Of a DNA stretch of 64,000 nt, positions 6,978 to 14,698 are shown piece after piece. Source of the stretch: DAIOEK01 sp964648485. GTDB taxonomy: Bacteria > Chloroflexota > Anaerolineae > Anaerolineales > Anaerolineaceae. Both the position numbers and the translations under genes were made by a program. Below the pieces are notes generated by a model. That model was given only the letters and a program-made list of their open reading frames with translations, was not told the DNA's origin and did no database searches. Where the stretch lies: assembly GCA_964648485.1 (NCBI GenBank), contig CAZYOF010000008.1:62001-126000 (forward strand), in the 5' to 3' direction. Each line of letters opens with the position of its first letter. Position 1 is the first letter of the stretch.

Positions 6978-8621
6978 ATGCGAAAATTCTTGGAATACCC
7001 TATCTTTTGGATATTAATTTCGCAATATCCAATTATCAATCTGTATGCAGCCAATCAGGAGTTTATCCCGATCGAGCAGGTTTATTCCTCATTGGGTTTA
7101 TCTTTCCTTGTTAATTTGATAATATTTTCCTTCTCCGGACTGATAACGAGGCGATGGAAAAATGCAGCCTTAATCACATCTATATTTACACTGACTTTCT
7201 TTTCTTATGCTCATGTTTCGCGAGTTATTAATATCCCCGGAATCAAACTAAATACATTTCAATTAAATCCATTCTTTGTTGTATGGTCGGTTGGATTATT
7301 ACTTCTAGTTTATCTTGCTATTCGTGTAAGGATTACGAACGGAATCGTAACAATAATAAACATCTCTACATTTATTTTGGTTTTCTTGCCAATCAGTCAG
7401 GTTATTTACTCTCGTGTTTCAGTTTCACCTCACTATATAGAAGAAGCGCGCAAGCAATTATCACAAATACGGGTAGATGGATCATCTGGGGGTGGTCAGG
7501 TGGTTGCTGATACTGAGACATACCCTGATATCTACCTGATCATCGTGGATAGTTATATGCGGGGAGACAAATTAATTGCGAACTATGGCTTTGATAATTC
7601 TTACTTCACCCGTTCATTGGAAGACCGAGGGTTTTATATCGCCCGGGATGCCAGATCTAACTATCTCAATACAACTTATTCATTAAACACACTAATGAAC
7701 CTTGTTTACTTCGAGGACTTTCCTTTAGTTTTACAGAAAGCCTCCCGCTTAAATCTACACACTAATTATGTCAGTGATTTTCTTCGTGAAAAAGGTTATG
7801 AAATTGTTGTTTTTGACTCTGGTACCGGGGATTCGAATTTTCAGTACGCCGATCGTTTTATAACCCCATCGCCTGCGCCAGATAACAATCAGGAGTATTT
7901 AAATTCATTTGAAGTCTTGCTAATTCAAACTACTTCTCTGAGTGTTTTGTTTCAACCGGCAAATAACAACCTAAATGAAATAGGCAATCAGCATGCAATT
8001 GCGATCAATCGAGATTTAAATATACGACGGGCTCGCGTATTTTCCGCATTCTCGCATCTTCCTGATTATTCTGATGATGATAAACCCCAGTTTCTATTTG
8101 CCCATATATACACGCCACACATCCCGTTTTTATTTGATGAAAATGGTGATGGATTGAAATACACCTCCAACCTGAACCTGAACTGGTTTGATGTCCCATC
8201 AGCTGATTATCGGTTTGCATATACAAACCAAATTAAAAAAGTGAATGAATTGATCCTCGCAACTGTCGATGCAATACAAGCCAAATCCACCCGTCCACAT
8301 ATCATCTTGATTCAAGCAGATCATGGAGATGATTACTATTTAGACTGGGATCATCCAACCAATTCTGGCGTGGATGCCAGATCTTCCATTCTTTATGCAG
8401 TCTATTACTCAGATGAAGAATATGGTGATTTTTATCCTGCGATTACCACTGTGAACACTTTCCGGAACGTGTTCAACCACTGGTTTCAAACAGGCTTTCC
8501 CCTTTTGCCTGATAAAGTGTCCTTCCATAAACATGCCGGAACATTGTCGTCAACACAAAGACCAGTATTTTGGGATGCATGCGCAAATTATTCAGTATGT
8601 ATCCAACCTTATTCAAAATAA
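6978..8621 (+). CDS. Membrane-anchored alkaline-phosphatase-superfamily (sulfatase/LtaS-like) protein
   Basis: The protein is 547 aa from ATG 6978 (a TTG at 6963 is also in frame). Four to five N-terminal TM helices (residues about 10-145) precede a large extracytoplasmic domain. Metal and nucleophile motifs are DIYLIIVDSYMRGD, a Thr/Ser-rich NTTYSLNTLMN segment that could hold the nucleophile, FAHIYTPHIPF and QADHGDDYYLDWDHP. The layout resembles lipoteichoic-acid-synthase or phosphoethanolamine-transferase relatives, not soluble sulfatases. It lacks the CxPSR formylglycine motif, so a true arylsulfatase is unlikely. It may transfer or hydrolyse a phospho-group on an envelope glycan or lipid. 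Confidence 0.8.
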   Translation: MRKFLEYPIFWILISQYPIINLYAANQEFIPIEQVYSSLGLSFLVNLIIFSFSGLITRRWKNAALITSIFTLTFFSYAHVSRVINIPGIKLNTFQLNPFFVVWSVGLLLLVYLAIRVRITNGIVTIINISTFILVFLPISQVIYSRVSVSPHYIEEARKQLSQIRVDGSSGGGQVVADTETYPDIYLIIVDSYMRGDKLIANYGFDNSYFTRSLEDRGFYIARDARSNYLNTTYSLNTLMNLVYFEDFPLVLQKASRLNLHTNYVSDFLREKGYEIVVFDSGTGDSNFQYADRFITPSPAPDNNQEYLNSFEVLLIQTTSLSVLFQPANNNLNEIGNQHAIAINRDLNIRRARVFSAFSHLPDYSDDDKPQFLFAHIYTPHIPFLFDENGDGLKYTSNLNLNWFDVPSADYRFAYTNQIKKVNELILATVDAIQAKSTRPHIILIQADHGDDYYLDWDHPTNSGVDARSSILYAVYYSDEEYGDFYPAITTVNTFRNVFNHWFQTGFPLLPDKVSFHKHAGTLSSTQRPVFWDACANYSVCIQPYSK

Positions 8622-8726
8622 TTAGCAAATTGCGAAATACTCACAAGAATGCTTGCGACTATCTATAGATTCCTGCGTAATAAATATGTACAGATTTTAA
8701 ATAAGCAAGAGGATGAGAATATTATT

Positions 8727-9224
8727 ATGAGCAAGGGAAGAGTATCTACTGCATTATTACTTATTGGGCTGGGTCTCGGTTATCTGGCTATTGCTGTTTT
8801 CCCCGAAGTTAACGCGATCGCTTATGGAAGTAAAACCTGGCCGCTCCAGATTATCGCGCTGGGTGCTCTCTTCTACCTGGTGGGGATCTTTGCCCTAAAT
8901 CCCGGAATGTTCATCCCGGGAACTATTATCACCGGAATCGGTGGGCTCCTCTATTATCAAAATAGCACGGGAGATTGGGCCAGCTGGGCGTATGCCTGGT
9001 CACTCATTCCGGGTTTTGTAGGAATCGGATTGATTCTATTCGGCGCTTTCTCTCGAAAGATGGGGGCAGCGATCGGCGGTTTGTGGAATATCTGTGTCAG
9101 TCTGGTCCTATTCAGTATTTTCGGTTCTGTGTTTGGCAGAATTCCGTATGCAGACAAACTCTGGCCGGTAGTTCTGGTAGTTCTGGGTTTGTTCTTATTG
9201 ATAGGTGCATTTAGAAGGAAGTAA
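8727..9224 (+). CDS. Small polytopic membrane protein, unknown function
   Basis: About 165 aa from the ATG at 8727, which has AAGAGGATGAG upstream. An in-frame ATG at 8649 would add a charged 26-residue leader that looks unlike a membrane protein N-terminus. There are five to six hydrophobic helices in pairs, with repeated GLGLGYLAIAVFPEV and GLFLLIGAFRRK-type segments resembling LiaF/DUF5668-like TM domains. Function is not known. A strong inverted repeat follows the stop. Confidence 0.7.
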   Translation: MSKGRVSTALLLIGLGLGYLAIAVFPEVNAIAYGSKTWPLQIIALGALFYLVGIFALNPGMFIPGTIITGIGGLLYYQNSTGDWASWAYAWSLIPGFVGIGLILFGAFSRKMGAAIGGLWNICVSLVLFSIFGSVFGRIPYADKLWPVVLVVLGLFLLIGAFRRK

Positions 9225-9240
9225 ATATTGAATTTTCAAG

Positions 9241-9276
9241 AGGTGGACATACTTATCATATGCGGTATGTCCACCT
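9241..9276 (+). terminator. Long inverted repeat, probable terminator or mRNA 3' hairpin
   Basis: AGGTGGACATAC (9241-9252) pairs perfectly with GTATGTCCACCT (9265-9276) across a 12-nt loop, 17 bp after the stop at 9224. The bases after the stem (AAGTATTTAAT) give only a weak U tract, so it may stabilise the 3' end instead of terminating by itself. Confidence 0.55.
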
Positions 9277-9302
9277 AAGTATTTAATATCCTGAAATATT
9301 CT

Positions 9303-9397
9303 CCTTCCGGGTACCCTAACCAATCAATTTGAGTGACTGATGACAGAATAAAAAAGTACCTTATGCAGGTACTTCAGTGAGTGCGAAGGGGCTCGAA
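9303..9397. repeat. 95-bp direct repeat, copy 1 (tRNA-Lys 3' remnant plus terminator)
   Basis: These 95 bp recur identically at 9406-9500, an offset of 103 bp with 8 bp between copies. Read on the minus strand, the copy carries the last part of tRNA-Lys (T-loop onwards and 3' acceptor strand) followed by its terminator hairpin. The 5' two-thirds of the tRNA are absent, so this copy is a non-functional fragment. It lies between the 8727-9224 gene and the intact tRNA. Confidence 0.9.
9350..9374 (-). terminator. Duplicate terminator inside repeat copy 1
   Basis: This is the same hairpin as the terminator of tRNA-Lys, displaced by 103 bp. With the copy next to the tRNA it would give two consecutive terminators after the tRNA on the minus strand. 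Confidence 0.7.
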
Positions 9398-9405
9398 TAG
9401 CATAC

Positions 9406-9500
9406 CCTTCCGGGTACCCTAACCAATCAATTTGAGTGACTGATGACAGAATAAAAAAGTACCTTATGCAGGTACTTCAGTGAGTGCGAAGGGGCTCGAA
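9406..9500. repeat. 95-bp direct repeat, copy 2 (contains the real tRNA-Lys 3' end)
   Basis: Identical to 9303-9397. This copy overlaps the genuine tRNA-Lys gene by 20 bp (9481-9500) and includes its terminator. tRNA 3' ends are classic integration sites, but only 8 bp separate the copies and there is no integrase, so a local tandem duplication or the scar of a lost element both fit. Confidence 0.9.
9453..9477 (-). terminator. Terminator of tRNA-Lys
   Basis: On the minus strand AAGTACCT, a 5-nt loop and AGGTACTT are followed by a run of T. It begins 4 bp after the tRNA discriminator base, an ordinary place for a tRNA terminator. Confidence 0.8.
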
Positions 9501-9552
9501 CCCTTAACCAATGGCTTAAAAGGCCACTGCTCTACCATTGAGCTACGCACCC
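9481..9552 (-). tRNA. tRNA-Lys (anticodon TTT)
   Basis: The minus strand folds as a full cloverleaf: acceptor GGGTGCG paired with CGCACTC (one G-T), D-arm GCTC/GAGC, anticodon arm GTGGC/GCCAT with loop CTTTTAA (anticodon TTT), five-base variable loop, T-arm AAGGG/CCCTT with loop TTCGAGC, and discriminator A. CCA is not encoded. The 3' end and terminator are duplicated just downstream (9303-9397). Confidence 0.95.
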
Positions 9553-9617
9553 AAGCGCATGAGATTTTACCACCACATTAATCAACCGTCAACGAATCCC
9601 GATTTTCTTAAAACTGC

Positions 9618-9646
9618 TTGACAGGTTTTTCATGAATCATTACAAT
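9618..9646 (+). promoter_or_regulatory. Strong sigma-70 promoter before the first sugar oxidoreductase
   Basis: A perfect TTGACA (9618-9623) is followed after 17 bp by TACAAT (9641-9646). The predicted start at about 9653 gives a leader of roughly 145 nt before the ATG at 9797. A second, weaker -10-like TACAAT occurs at 9758-9763. Confidence 0.75.
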
Positions 9647-9652
9647 AATATC

Positions 9653-9676
9653 ACTTGTAATAACAACATTACAAGT
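9653..9676. promoter_or_regulatory. Palindromic operator at the transcription start
   Basis: ACTTGTAAT (9653-9661), six bases and ATTACAAGT (9668-9676) form a perfect 9-bp inverted repeat that starts where RNA synthesis should begin. It is well placed for repression of the downstream oxidoreductase gene. The ROK repressor encoded at 11181 or the GntR regulator at 23228 are the obvious candidates to bind it. I found no second exact copy in the island. Confidence 0.6.
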
Positions 9677-9796
9677 TGCGGGTTCGGGTGGGTATCCCTT
9701 ACAGCGCTCGCAGAGACTCTCCCAATTGTTTTAGCTTCACTGCCGATATTTCGGGTTACAATGCCCATAAACAACCAAATATTTAAGGAGAATTCC

Positions 9797-10990
9797 ATGC
9801 AAAACATTACCATGCTTGGAACAGGTTTGATCGGCAATTTTTACACCCAGACGCTTCTAGGACAACGCAGCCGGGATCAGATTAAGGTGGTTTGTGCGGC
9901 AACTGAGACAGAAGCTAAAACCTTTGCTGAAAAATATGGAATCCCCAAATGGACGACCAATATCGATGAAGCGGTAAATGACCCAGAGACAAACCTGGTT
10001 GTAGTGGGTTTGCCAAATTATCTTCACAAACCAGCCGTATTGGCTGCCGTAAAAGCGAAGAAGAACATCTTGTGCACCAAGCCTCTCGGCCGGAATGCTG
10101 CCGAAGCGAAGGAAATGCTCGAAGTGGTTCAGCAGGCAGGGGTTTTACATGGTTATCTGGAAGACCTCGTTTATACCCCTAAAACCTTGAAAGCTCTTAA
10201 AAGCGTGCAAAAAGGAGCTGTGGGCAAGGTTTTATGGACCCGCTCGCGAGAGGCGCATCCCGGACCACATTCTGATTGGTTCTGGAATAAAGAGCTCTCA
10301 GGTGGCGGCGCAATTGTAGATATGGGATGCCATTGCATCGAAATCGGTCGAAACTTCATCGGTAAAGATATCAAGCCCATTGAAGTAATGTGTTGGGCGG
10401 ATACCCAGGTGCATCCCATTGACGCAGAAGACAGCGCGGTCGGACTGGTGAAGTATGCCAATGGCGCTGTCAGCCAGTTTGAGGTGGCATGGACCTTCCG
10501 GGGTGGTATGGATCTGCGGGATGAAGTATCTGGCACCGAAGGTACGATTTGGCTGAATCATTGGTTGCGTACCGGTTTTGAATTTTTCACCAACGTTGGC
10601 GAAGAAGGATATGTTGCCGAGAAGGCAGAAGGCGCAACCGGCTGGCTTTTTCCCGTAGGTGATGAGATTGGTGCACTGGGCTATGTAGAAATGATGGGTG
10701 ACATGCTCAACTCATTCGACCAAAATTGCCTGCCTATGGAAAACTTCTACGATGGCTATGTGGTCAATGCAATTATGGATGCCTGTTACAAGTCCGCCCA
10801 GACAAAAAAATGGGAGCCAGTGGAGTTGGATGTTTGGTATGGCAAGGAGCCTGGAAAAGAAGAAACGGCCTTTGTTGATTATGATGAGCAGTATCTGTTG
10901 ATTAAAGAAGAAGTTATGCCCGATGGAAAAACAAAATTGATACTAAAAGATAAACAATGTGGAGTGATTGTGCAGAAGTATCGTGAATAG
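9797..10990 (+). CDS. Gfo/Idh/MocA-family sugar oxidoreductase (1 of 3)
   Basis: The protein is 397 aa from ATG 9797, chosen because AAGGAG (9785-9790) lies six bases ahead; an in-frame upstream ATG at 9632 lies inside the promoter/operator region. An N-terminal NAD(P) Rossmann fold starts with the GTGLIG dinucleotide motif, and the usual EKP motif reads TKP (CTKPLGRN). The C-terminal domain carries REAHPGPHSDWFWNKE and GGGAIVDMGCHCIEIGR, where the His is the likely catalytic residue. The HPGPH/WFW/DMGCH block is shared with the 18218 gene, so the two belong to one subfamily. It probably oxidises or reduces a hydroxyl of a sugar or cyclitol. Confidence 0.9.
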   Translation: MQNITMLGTGLIGNFYTQTLLGQRSRDQIKVVCAATETEAKTFAEKYGIPKWTTNIDEAVNDPETNLVVVGLPNYLHKPAVLAAVKAKKNILCTKPLGRNAAEAKEMLEVVQQAGVLHGYLEDLVYTPKTLKALKSVQKGAVGKVLWTRSREAHPGPHSDWFWNKELSGGGAIVDMGCHCIEIGRNFIGKDIKPIEVMCWADTQVHPIDAEDSAVGLVKYANGAVSQFEVAWTFRGGMDLRDEVSGTEGTIWLNHWLRTGFEFFTNVGEEGYVAEKAEGATGWLFPVGDEIGALGYVEMMGDMLNSFDQNCLPMENFYDGYVVNAIMDACYKSAQTKKWEPVELDVWYGKEPGKEETAFVDYDEQYLLIKEEVMPDGKTKLILKDKQCGVIVQKYRE

Positions 10991-10997
10991 GTTGCAG

Positions 10998-11028
10998 GGA
11001 AAGCTGTGTTGGACGAACGCAGCTTTCC
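10998..11028 (+). terminator. Hairpin after the first oxidoreductase gene
   Basis: GGAAAGCTG (10998-11006) and CAGCTTTCC (11020-11028) make a perfect 9-bp stem eight bases after the stop at 10990. The U tract is poor (AATTATTGC). It probably marks the 3' end of the monocistronic oxidoreductase mRNA. Confidence 0.6.
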
Positions 11029-11091
11029 AATTATTGCATACTTATTTTATAAAATAAAACAAGGTCTTAATAATATTCACCACATATGATA

Positions 11092-11120
11092 TTGAATTAA
11101 GCAACCTTGCATGTTAAACT
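11092..11120 (+). promoter_or_regulatory. Possible promoter of the ROK regulator gene
   Basis: TTGAAT (11092-11097), 17 bp and TAAACT (11115-11120) sit 60 bp before the ATG at 11181. The match to consensus is moderate at both boxes. Confidence 0.4.
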
Positions 11121-11180
11121 GGATTATGCGTTTTTGTGGTGAGGTAAATCAACAAAGTTTGAATTCTGTGTCACATTCGC

Positions 11181-12425
11181 ATGCAAAAGATTATTAAATC
11201 ACCCTCTCCTTACACATCTCAAACTACCAATTCTTTCGTATTAAACAGAGACGAAGGCGAAATCATTCAACTATTACGCCAGTATGATCAAATTTCACGC
11301 ACCGATATTGCTCGCATGACAGGCTGGTCTCGTGCAAAAATTTCTATTGAAATGGATGCCCTGATTAAAAGAGGATTGGTGCAGGAAGTGGGAGAGGGTG
11401 TTTCTGAAGGCGGAAGAAAGCCAAGACTGTTAAGTATCAATGATGGTCTTGGTTTTTTAGTCGGTGTTGATATTGGGGCAACCAGCATTGATCTGGCGCT
11501 TTCAGACGTGCGTGGAAAAATCTTGCAGCGAAGATCTGAACCTGCCGATGTTCGCGAATCGCCTGATGTGGTGCTGGGACGTTGTAGTGAATTAATCTGT
11601 GAAATGCTTTCAGCCCAGTCTGCCCGTCCTGAAAAAGTTTTGGGTATCGGAGTGGGTGTGCCGGGTCCGGTTGAGTTTTCGAAAGGGGTACTGGTAGCTC
11701 CTCCACTCATGCCACTCTGGGAACGATATCCAATCCGTGATTTCTTCCGTAAATCCTTCCGTTCTGCCTTTGTAGTGGTTGATAACGATGTAAACATTAT
11801 GGCACTGGCAGAGCTTCGTGAAGGTGATGGTCGTGGACTGGATCATTTCATCTTTATAAAAATCGGAACCGGTATTGGATGCGGAATTGTCTCCAATGGA
11901 AAAATTCATCGCGGCGCAGATGGTTCTGCCGGTGATATCGGGCATATTTGTGTAGATAAAAACGGTCCGGTCTGTCGATGTGGTAATTTGGGTTGTCTTG
12001 AGGCTGTTACAGCGGGACCTGCCATTGCAGAATATGCAGTGAATGCTGCACGTGATGGCTCGAGTTTAATCCTTGCCAAAAAAATGGAACTAAATGGCGG
12101 TACGCTTTCCACTGAAGATGTAGGCGCTGCAATGCGCGAGGGCGACCGGAAAGCGTTGGAAATAATCCAGCACAGCGGGCGGATTATTGGCGAAACACTG
12201 GCAAGCCTCGTGAATTTTTTTAACCCCAGTTACATATTTTTCGGTGGTGGTGTAACAAATTTAGGTAACCAACTGCTTTCTTCGATTAGGCAGGCAGTTT
12301 TAAACCGGTCGCTTCCTTTGGCAACCCGGCATCTTGTAATTGATTATTCATCCATGGGACCGGATGCCGGTGTGATTGGAGCGATTTGCTTGGCAAAAGA
12401 CCATCTTTTTATTGTGGTGAATTAA
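11181..12425 (+). CDS. ROK-family transcriptional regulator (NagC/XylR type)
   Basis: The protein is 414 aa. Residues about 20-80 form a winged helix-turn-helix (RQYDQISRTDIARMTGWSRAKISIEMDALIKRGLVQEVG). The rest is a ROK sugar-kinase fold, with FLVGVDIGATSIDLALSD as phosphate-loop relative, IGTGIGCGIV, and the ROK zinc-site CRCGNLGCLEAV. ROK regulators of this architecture repress sugar genes and are released by the sugar or its phosphate. Its position between the first oxidoreductase and the ABC transporter makes it the probable local repressor. There is no clear Shine-Dalgarno at the ATG. Confidence 0.92.
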   Translation: MQKIIKSPSPYTSQTTNSFVLNRDEGEIIQLLRQYDQISRTDIARMTGWSRAKISIEMDALIKRGLVQEVGEGVSEGGRKPRLLSINDGLGFLVGVDIGATSIDLALSDVRGKILQRRSEPADVRESPDVVLGRCSELICEMLSAQSARPEKVLGIGVGVPGPVEFSKGVLVAPPLMPLWERYPIRDFFRKSFRSAFVVVDNDVNIMALAELREGDGRGLDHFIFIKIGTGIGCGIVSNGKIHRGADGSAGDIGHICVDKNGPVCRCGNLGCLEAVTAGPAIAEYAVNAARDGSSLILAKKMELNGGTLSTEDVGAAMREGDRKALEIIQHSGRIIGETLASLVNFFNPSYIFFGGGVTNLGNQLLSSIRQAVLNRSLPLATRHLVIDYSSMGPDAGVIGAICLAKDHLFIVVN

Positions 12426-12520
12426 AACCAGGCTGACTAAAAAAGTGAATTAAGAAAACTGAGAAAAAGGAGGTGGTAATAACAAAAATATTTTCACTGA
12501 CATGGGTAAATGTTTTATCA

Positions 12521-12530
12521 ACCAATTGGT
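12521..12530. promoter_or_regulatory. Short palindrome in the ABC operon leader
   Basis: ACCAATTGGT is a perfect 10-bp palindrome flanked by TTTATCA and AAACA, 26 bp before the binding-protein ATG. It could be an operator, but it is short and no clear promoter boxes accompany it. A strong AAAGGAGGT (12467-12475) further upstream is not followed by any usable start codon. Confidence 0.25.
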
Positions 12531-12555
12531 AAACAATATGAAGGAGAAGCAGAAT

Positions 12556-14694
12556 ATGAATAAGAAGTTCCTGTTTTTAGTAATGTCCGTTTTGATGATT
12601 GCATCAATTTTGGTAAGCTGTGCACCTCAGCCGGCTGCCCCGGCGGAACCCGCTGCACCCGCTGAACCTGCTGCCCCAGCGGAACCGGCTGCACCAGCAG
12701 AACCTGCTGCGCCCGGTGAACCTGTTACGGGAGAACCTTTCACCATCGGTATTTCAAACAGCTTCATCAGCTCTGAGTATCGCACCCAGATGATCGCCGA
12801 GCTGCAGGAAGTGAACAAGGAATACATGGATAAGGGCATCACCACCGAACTGGTGATTGAATCTGCCGATACTGATGTAGCCGGTCAGATTCAGCAGCTG
12901 CAGAACCTGATGAGCAAGGGTGTGGATGCGATCCTGGTGAATCCGGGTGATGTGAATGGTCTGAACGCGACGCTTGAAGAAGCGGTAGCGAAGGGCATCA
13001 TCGTGATCTCGGTAGATCAGGAACTGAATGCGAAGGGTGTCTATAATGTAGGCATCGACCAGAAGGAATGGGCAAAGACCTCTGCGAAGTGGCTGGCTGA
13101 GAAATTGGGCGGCAAGGGGAACATTGTTCAGATCGAAGGTTTCCCCGGACATCCGGCGAATGTAGCCCGTATGGATGGTGTCGCAGAAGTACTGGCTGGA
13201 TATCCTGATATCAAAGTGCTCGCCACCGATACTGGTAAATGGGATGAAGCCACCGGACAGCAGGTCATGTCCAACTTCCTCGCTGCTTATCCCAACCTGG
13301 ATGGATACTGGACCCAGGATGGTATGGCGATCGGTGCACTGCAGGCGGTGATGGCTGCCAATCCTGCCAAATGGCCGGTAGTAGTGGGTGAAGGACGCTG
13401 CCAGTTCATCAATCTGTGGCAGGAAGTTCTGACTACCAATCCTGATTTTGAGACCATCGCGGTCGCGAATCACCCTGGTGTATCCCCCACCGGTCTGCGG
13501 ATTGCCGTTGCGATGCTGCAGGGCAAACAGTTGGACACCACCAAGCTGGGTGGCGCGAACGGATTATCCTTTGTGTTGCCGCTGGCGATGGTTGTGACAA
13601 AAGACAACTTCCAGGAAGCTGTCGATATCTGCAAAGACAAACCCGATGCTTACCTGCTCGATGACATCCTCACCGAACAGGAAGTACTGGATACCTACTT
13701 TGTCAAAGAAGGCGCTGCCAAGACTTTCACCATTGGTATTTCAAACAGCTTCATCAGCTCTGAGTATCGCACCCAGATGATCGCCGAGCTGCAGGAAGTG
13801 AACAAGGAATACATGGATAAGGGCATCACCACCGAACTGGTGATTGAATCTGCCGATACTGATGTAGCCGGTCAGATTCAGCAGCTGCAGAACCTGATGA
13901 GCAAGGGTGTGGATGCGATCCTGGTGAATCCGGGTGATGTGAATGGTCTGAACGCGACGCTTGAAGAAGCGGTAGCGAAGGGCATCATCGTGATCTCGGT
14001 AGATCAGGAACTGAATGCGAAGGGTGTCTATAATGTAGGCATCGACCAGAAGGAATGGGCAAAGACCTCTGCGAAGTGGCTGGCTGAGAAATTGGGCGGC
14101 AAGGGGAACATTGTTCAGATCGAAGGTTTCCCCGGACATCCGGCGAATGTAGCCCGTATGGATGGTGTCGCAGAAGTACTGGCTGGATATCCTGACATCA
14201 AAGTGCTCGCCACCGAAACTGGTAAATGGGATGAAGCCACCGGACAGCAGGTCATGTCCAACTTCCTCGCCAGCTTCCCCAACCTGGATGGATACTGGAC
14301 CCAGGATGGTATGGCAATCGGTGCACTGCAGGCGGTGATGGCTGCCAGTCCTGCCAAATGGCCGGTAGTGGTGGGTGAAGGACGCTGCCAGTTCATCAAT
14401 CTGTGGCAGGAAGTTCTGACCACCAATCCTGATTTTGAGACCATCGCGGTCGCGAATCATCCTGGTGTATCCCCCACCGGTCTGCGGATTGCCGTTGCGA
14501 TGCTGCAGGGTAAACAGTTGGACACCACCAAGCTGGGTGGCGCGAACGGATTATCCTTCGTGTTGCCGCTGGCGATGGTTGTGACCAAAGACAACTTCCA
14601 GGAAGCTGTCAATATCTGCAAAGACAAACCCGATGCTTACCTGCTCGATGACATCCTCACCGAACAGGAAGTTCTGGATACCTACTTCAAGTAA
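12556..14694 (+). CDS. Sugar ABC transporter substrate-binding lipoprotein with two tandem binding domains
   Basis: The product is 712 aa from ATG 12556 (AAGGAG at 12541-12546). A lipoprotein signal peptide ends at LVSC (Cys22). Five PAAPAE hexapeptide repeats (residues 26-55) form a linker. Then come two RbsB-like type I periplasmic-binding domains at residues 62-390 and 391-712, each starting FTIGISNSFISSEYR and ending EVLDTYF. A normal family member has one such domain (about 320-350 aa), so this is an in-frame tandem duplication. The domains differ at only a handful of residues (for example TDTGK/TETGK, AAYPN/ASFPN, AANPA/AASPA, VDICK/VNICK). It should deliver a sugar to the permease and ATPase encoded directly downstream. 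Confidence 0.95.
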   Translation: MNKKFLFLVMSVLMIASILVSCAPQPAAPAEPAAPAEPAAPAEPAAPAEPAAPGEPVTGEPFTIGISNSFISSEYRTQMIAELQEVNKEYMDKGITTELVIESADTDVAGQIQQLQNLMSKGVDAILVNPGDVNGLNATLEEAVAKGIIVISVDQELNAKGVYNVGIDQKEWAKTSAKWLAEKLGGKGNIVQIEGFPGHPANVARMDGVAEVLAGYPDIKVLATDTGKWDEATGQQVMSNFLAAYPNLDGYWTQDGMAIGALQAVMAANPAKWPVVVGEGRCQFINLWQEVLTTNPDFETIAVANHPGVSPTGLRIAVAMLQGKQLDTTKLGGANGLSFVLPLAMVVTKDNFQEAVDICKDKPDAYLLDDILTEQEVLDTYFVKEGAAKTFTIGISNSFISSEYRTQMIAELQEVNKEYMDKGITTELVIESADTDVAGQIQQLQNLMSKGVDAILVNPGDVNGLNATLEEAVAKGIIVISVDQELNAKGVYNVGIDQKEWAKTSAKWLAEKLGGKGNIVQIEGFPGHPANVARMDGVAEVLAGYPDIKVLATETGKWDEATGQQVMSNFLASFPNLDGYWTQDGMAIGALQAVMAASPAKWPVVVGEGRCQFINLWQEVLTTNPDFETIAVANHPGVSPTGLRIAVAMLQGKQLDTTKLGGANGLSFVLPLAMVVTKDNFQEAVNICKDKPDAYLLDDILTEQEVLDTYFK
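12631..12720 (+). repeat. Five 18-bp repeats encoding the PAAPAE linker
   Basis: Five consecutive 18-bp units encode PAAPAE (the last PAAPGE). They form a Pro/Ala-rich spacer between the lipidated Cys22 and the first binding domain. Codons vary between units, so it is an older or selected repeat, not a perfect microsatellite. Confidence 0.85.
12739..14693 (+). repeat. 987-bp in-frame tandem duplication of the binding domain
   Basis: Sequence starting at 12739 recurs at 13726 (offset 987 bp, 329 codons). From about 12748 to 13208 the two copies are identical base for base over some 460 bp. In the following 500 bp about sixteen single differences occur, mostly silent. This uneven pattern suggests recent gene conversion of the 5' half or a repeat collapse in assembly, set on an older duplication. 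Confidence 0.93.
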
Positions 14695-14698
14695 TCCT

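Noticed and set aside
6978..8621. Arylsulfatase annotation
   Set aside because: The formylglycine CxPSR motif is absent and the TM-bundle layout fits LtaS/EptA-like relatives better.
9303..9500. Possible mobile element or genomic island boundary at tRNA-Lys
   Set aside because: No integrase, transposase or long insert between the two repeats; kept only as a duplicated tRNA end.
9632..9796. ATG 9632 adding 55 residues to the first oxidoreductase
   Set aside because: This start lies within the promoter/operator region, and the residues are not typical; AAGGAG before ATG 9797 is decisive.
12754..14460. A pair of identical-looking 239-aa ORFs on the minus strand inside the binding-protein gene
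   Set aside because: They are antisense reading frames of the tandem repeat; the real plus-strand gene has a signal peptide, ribosome site and family motifs.
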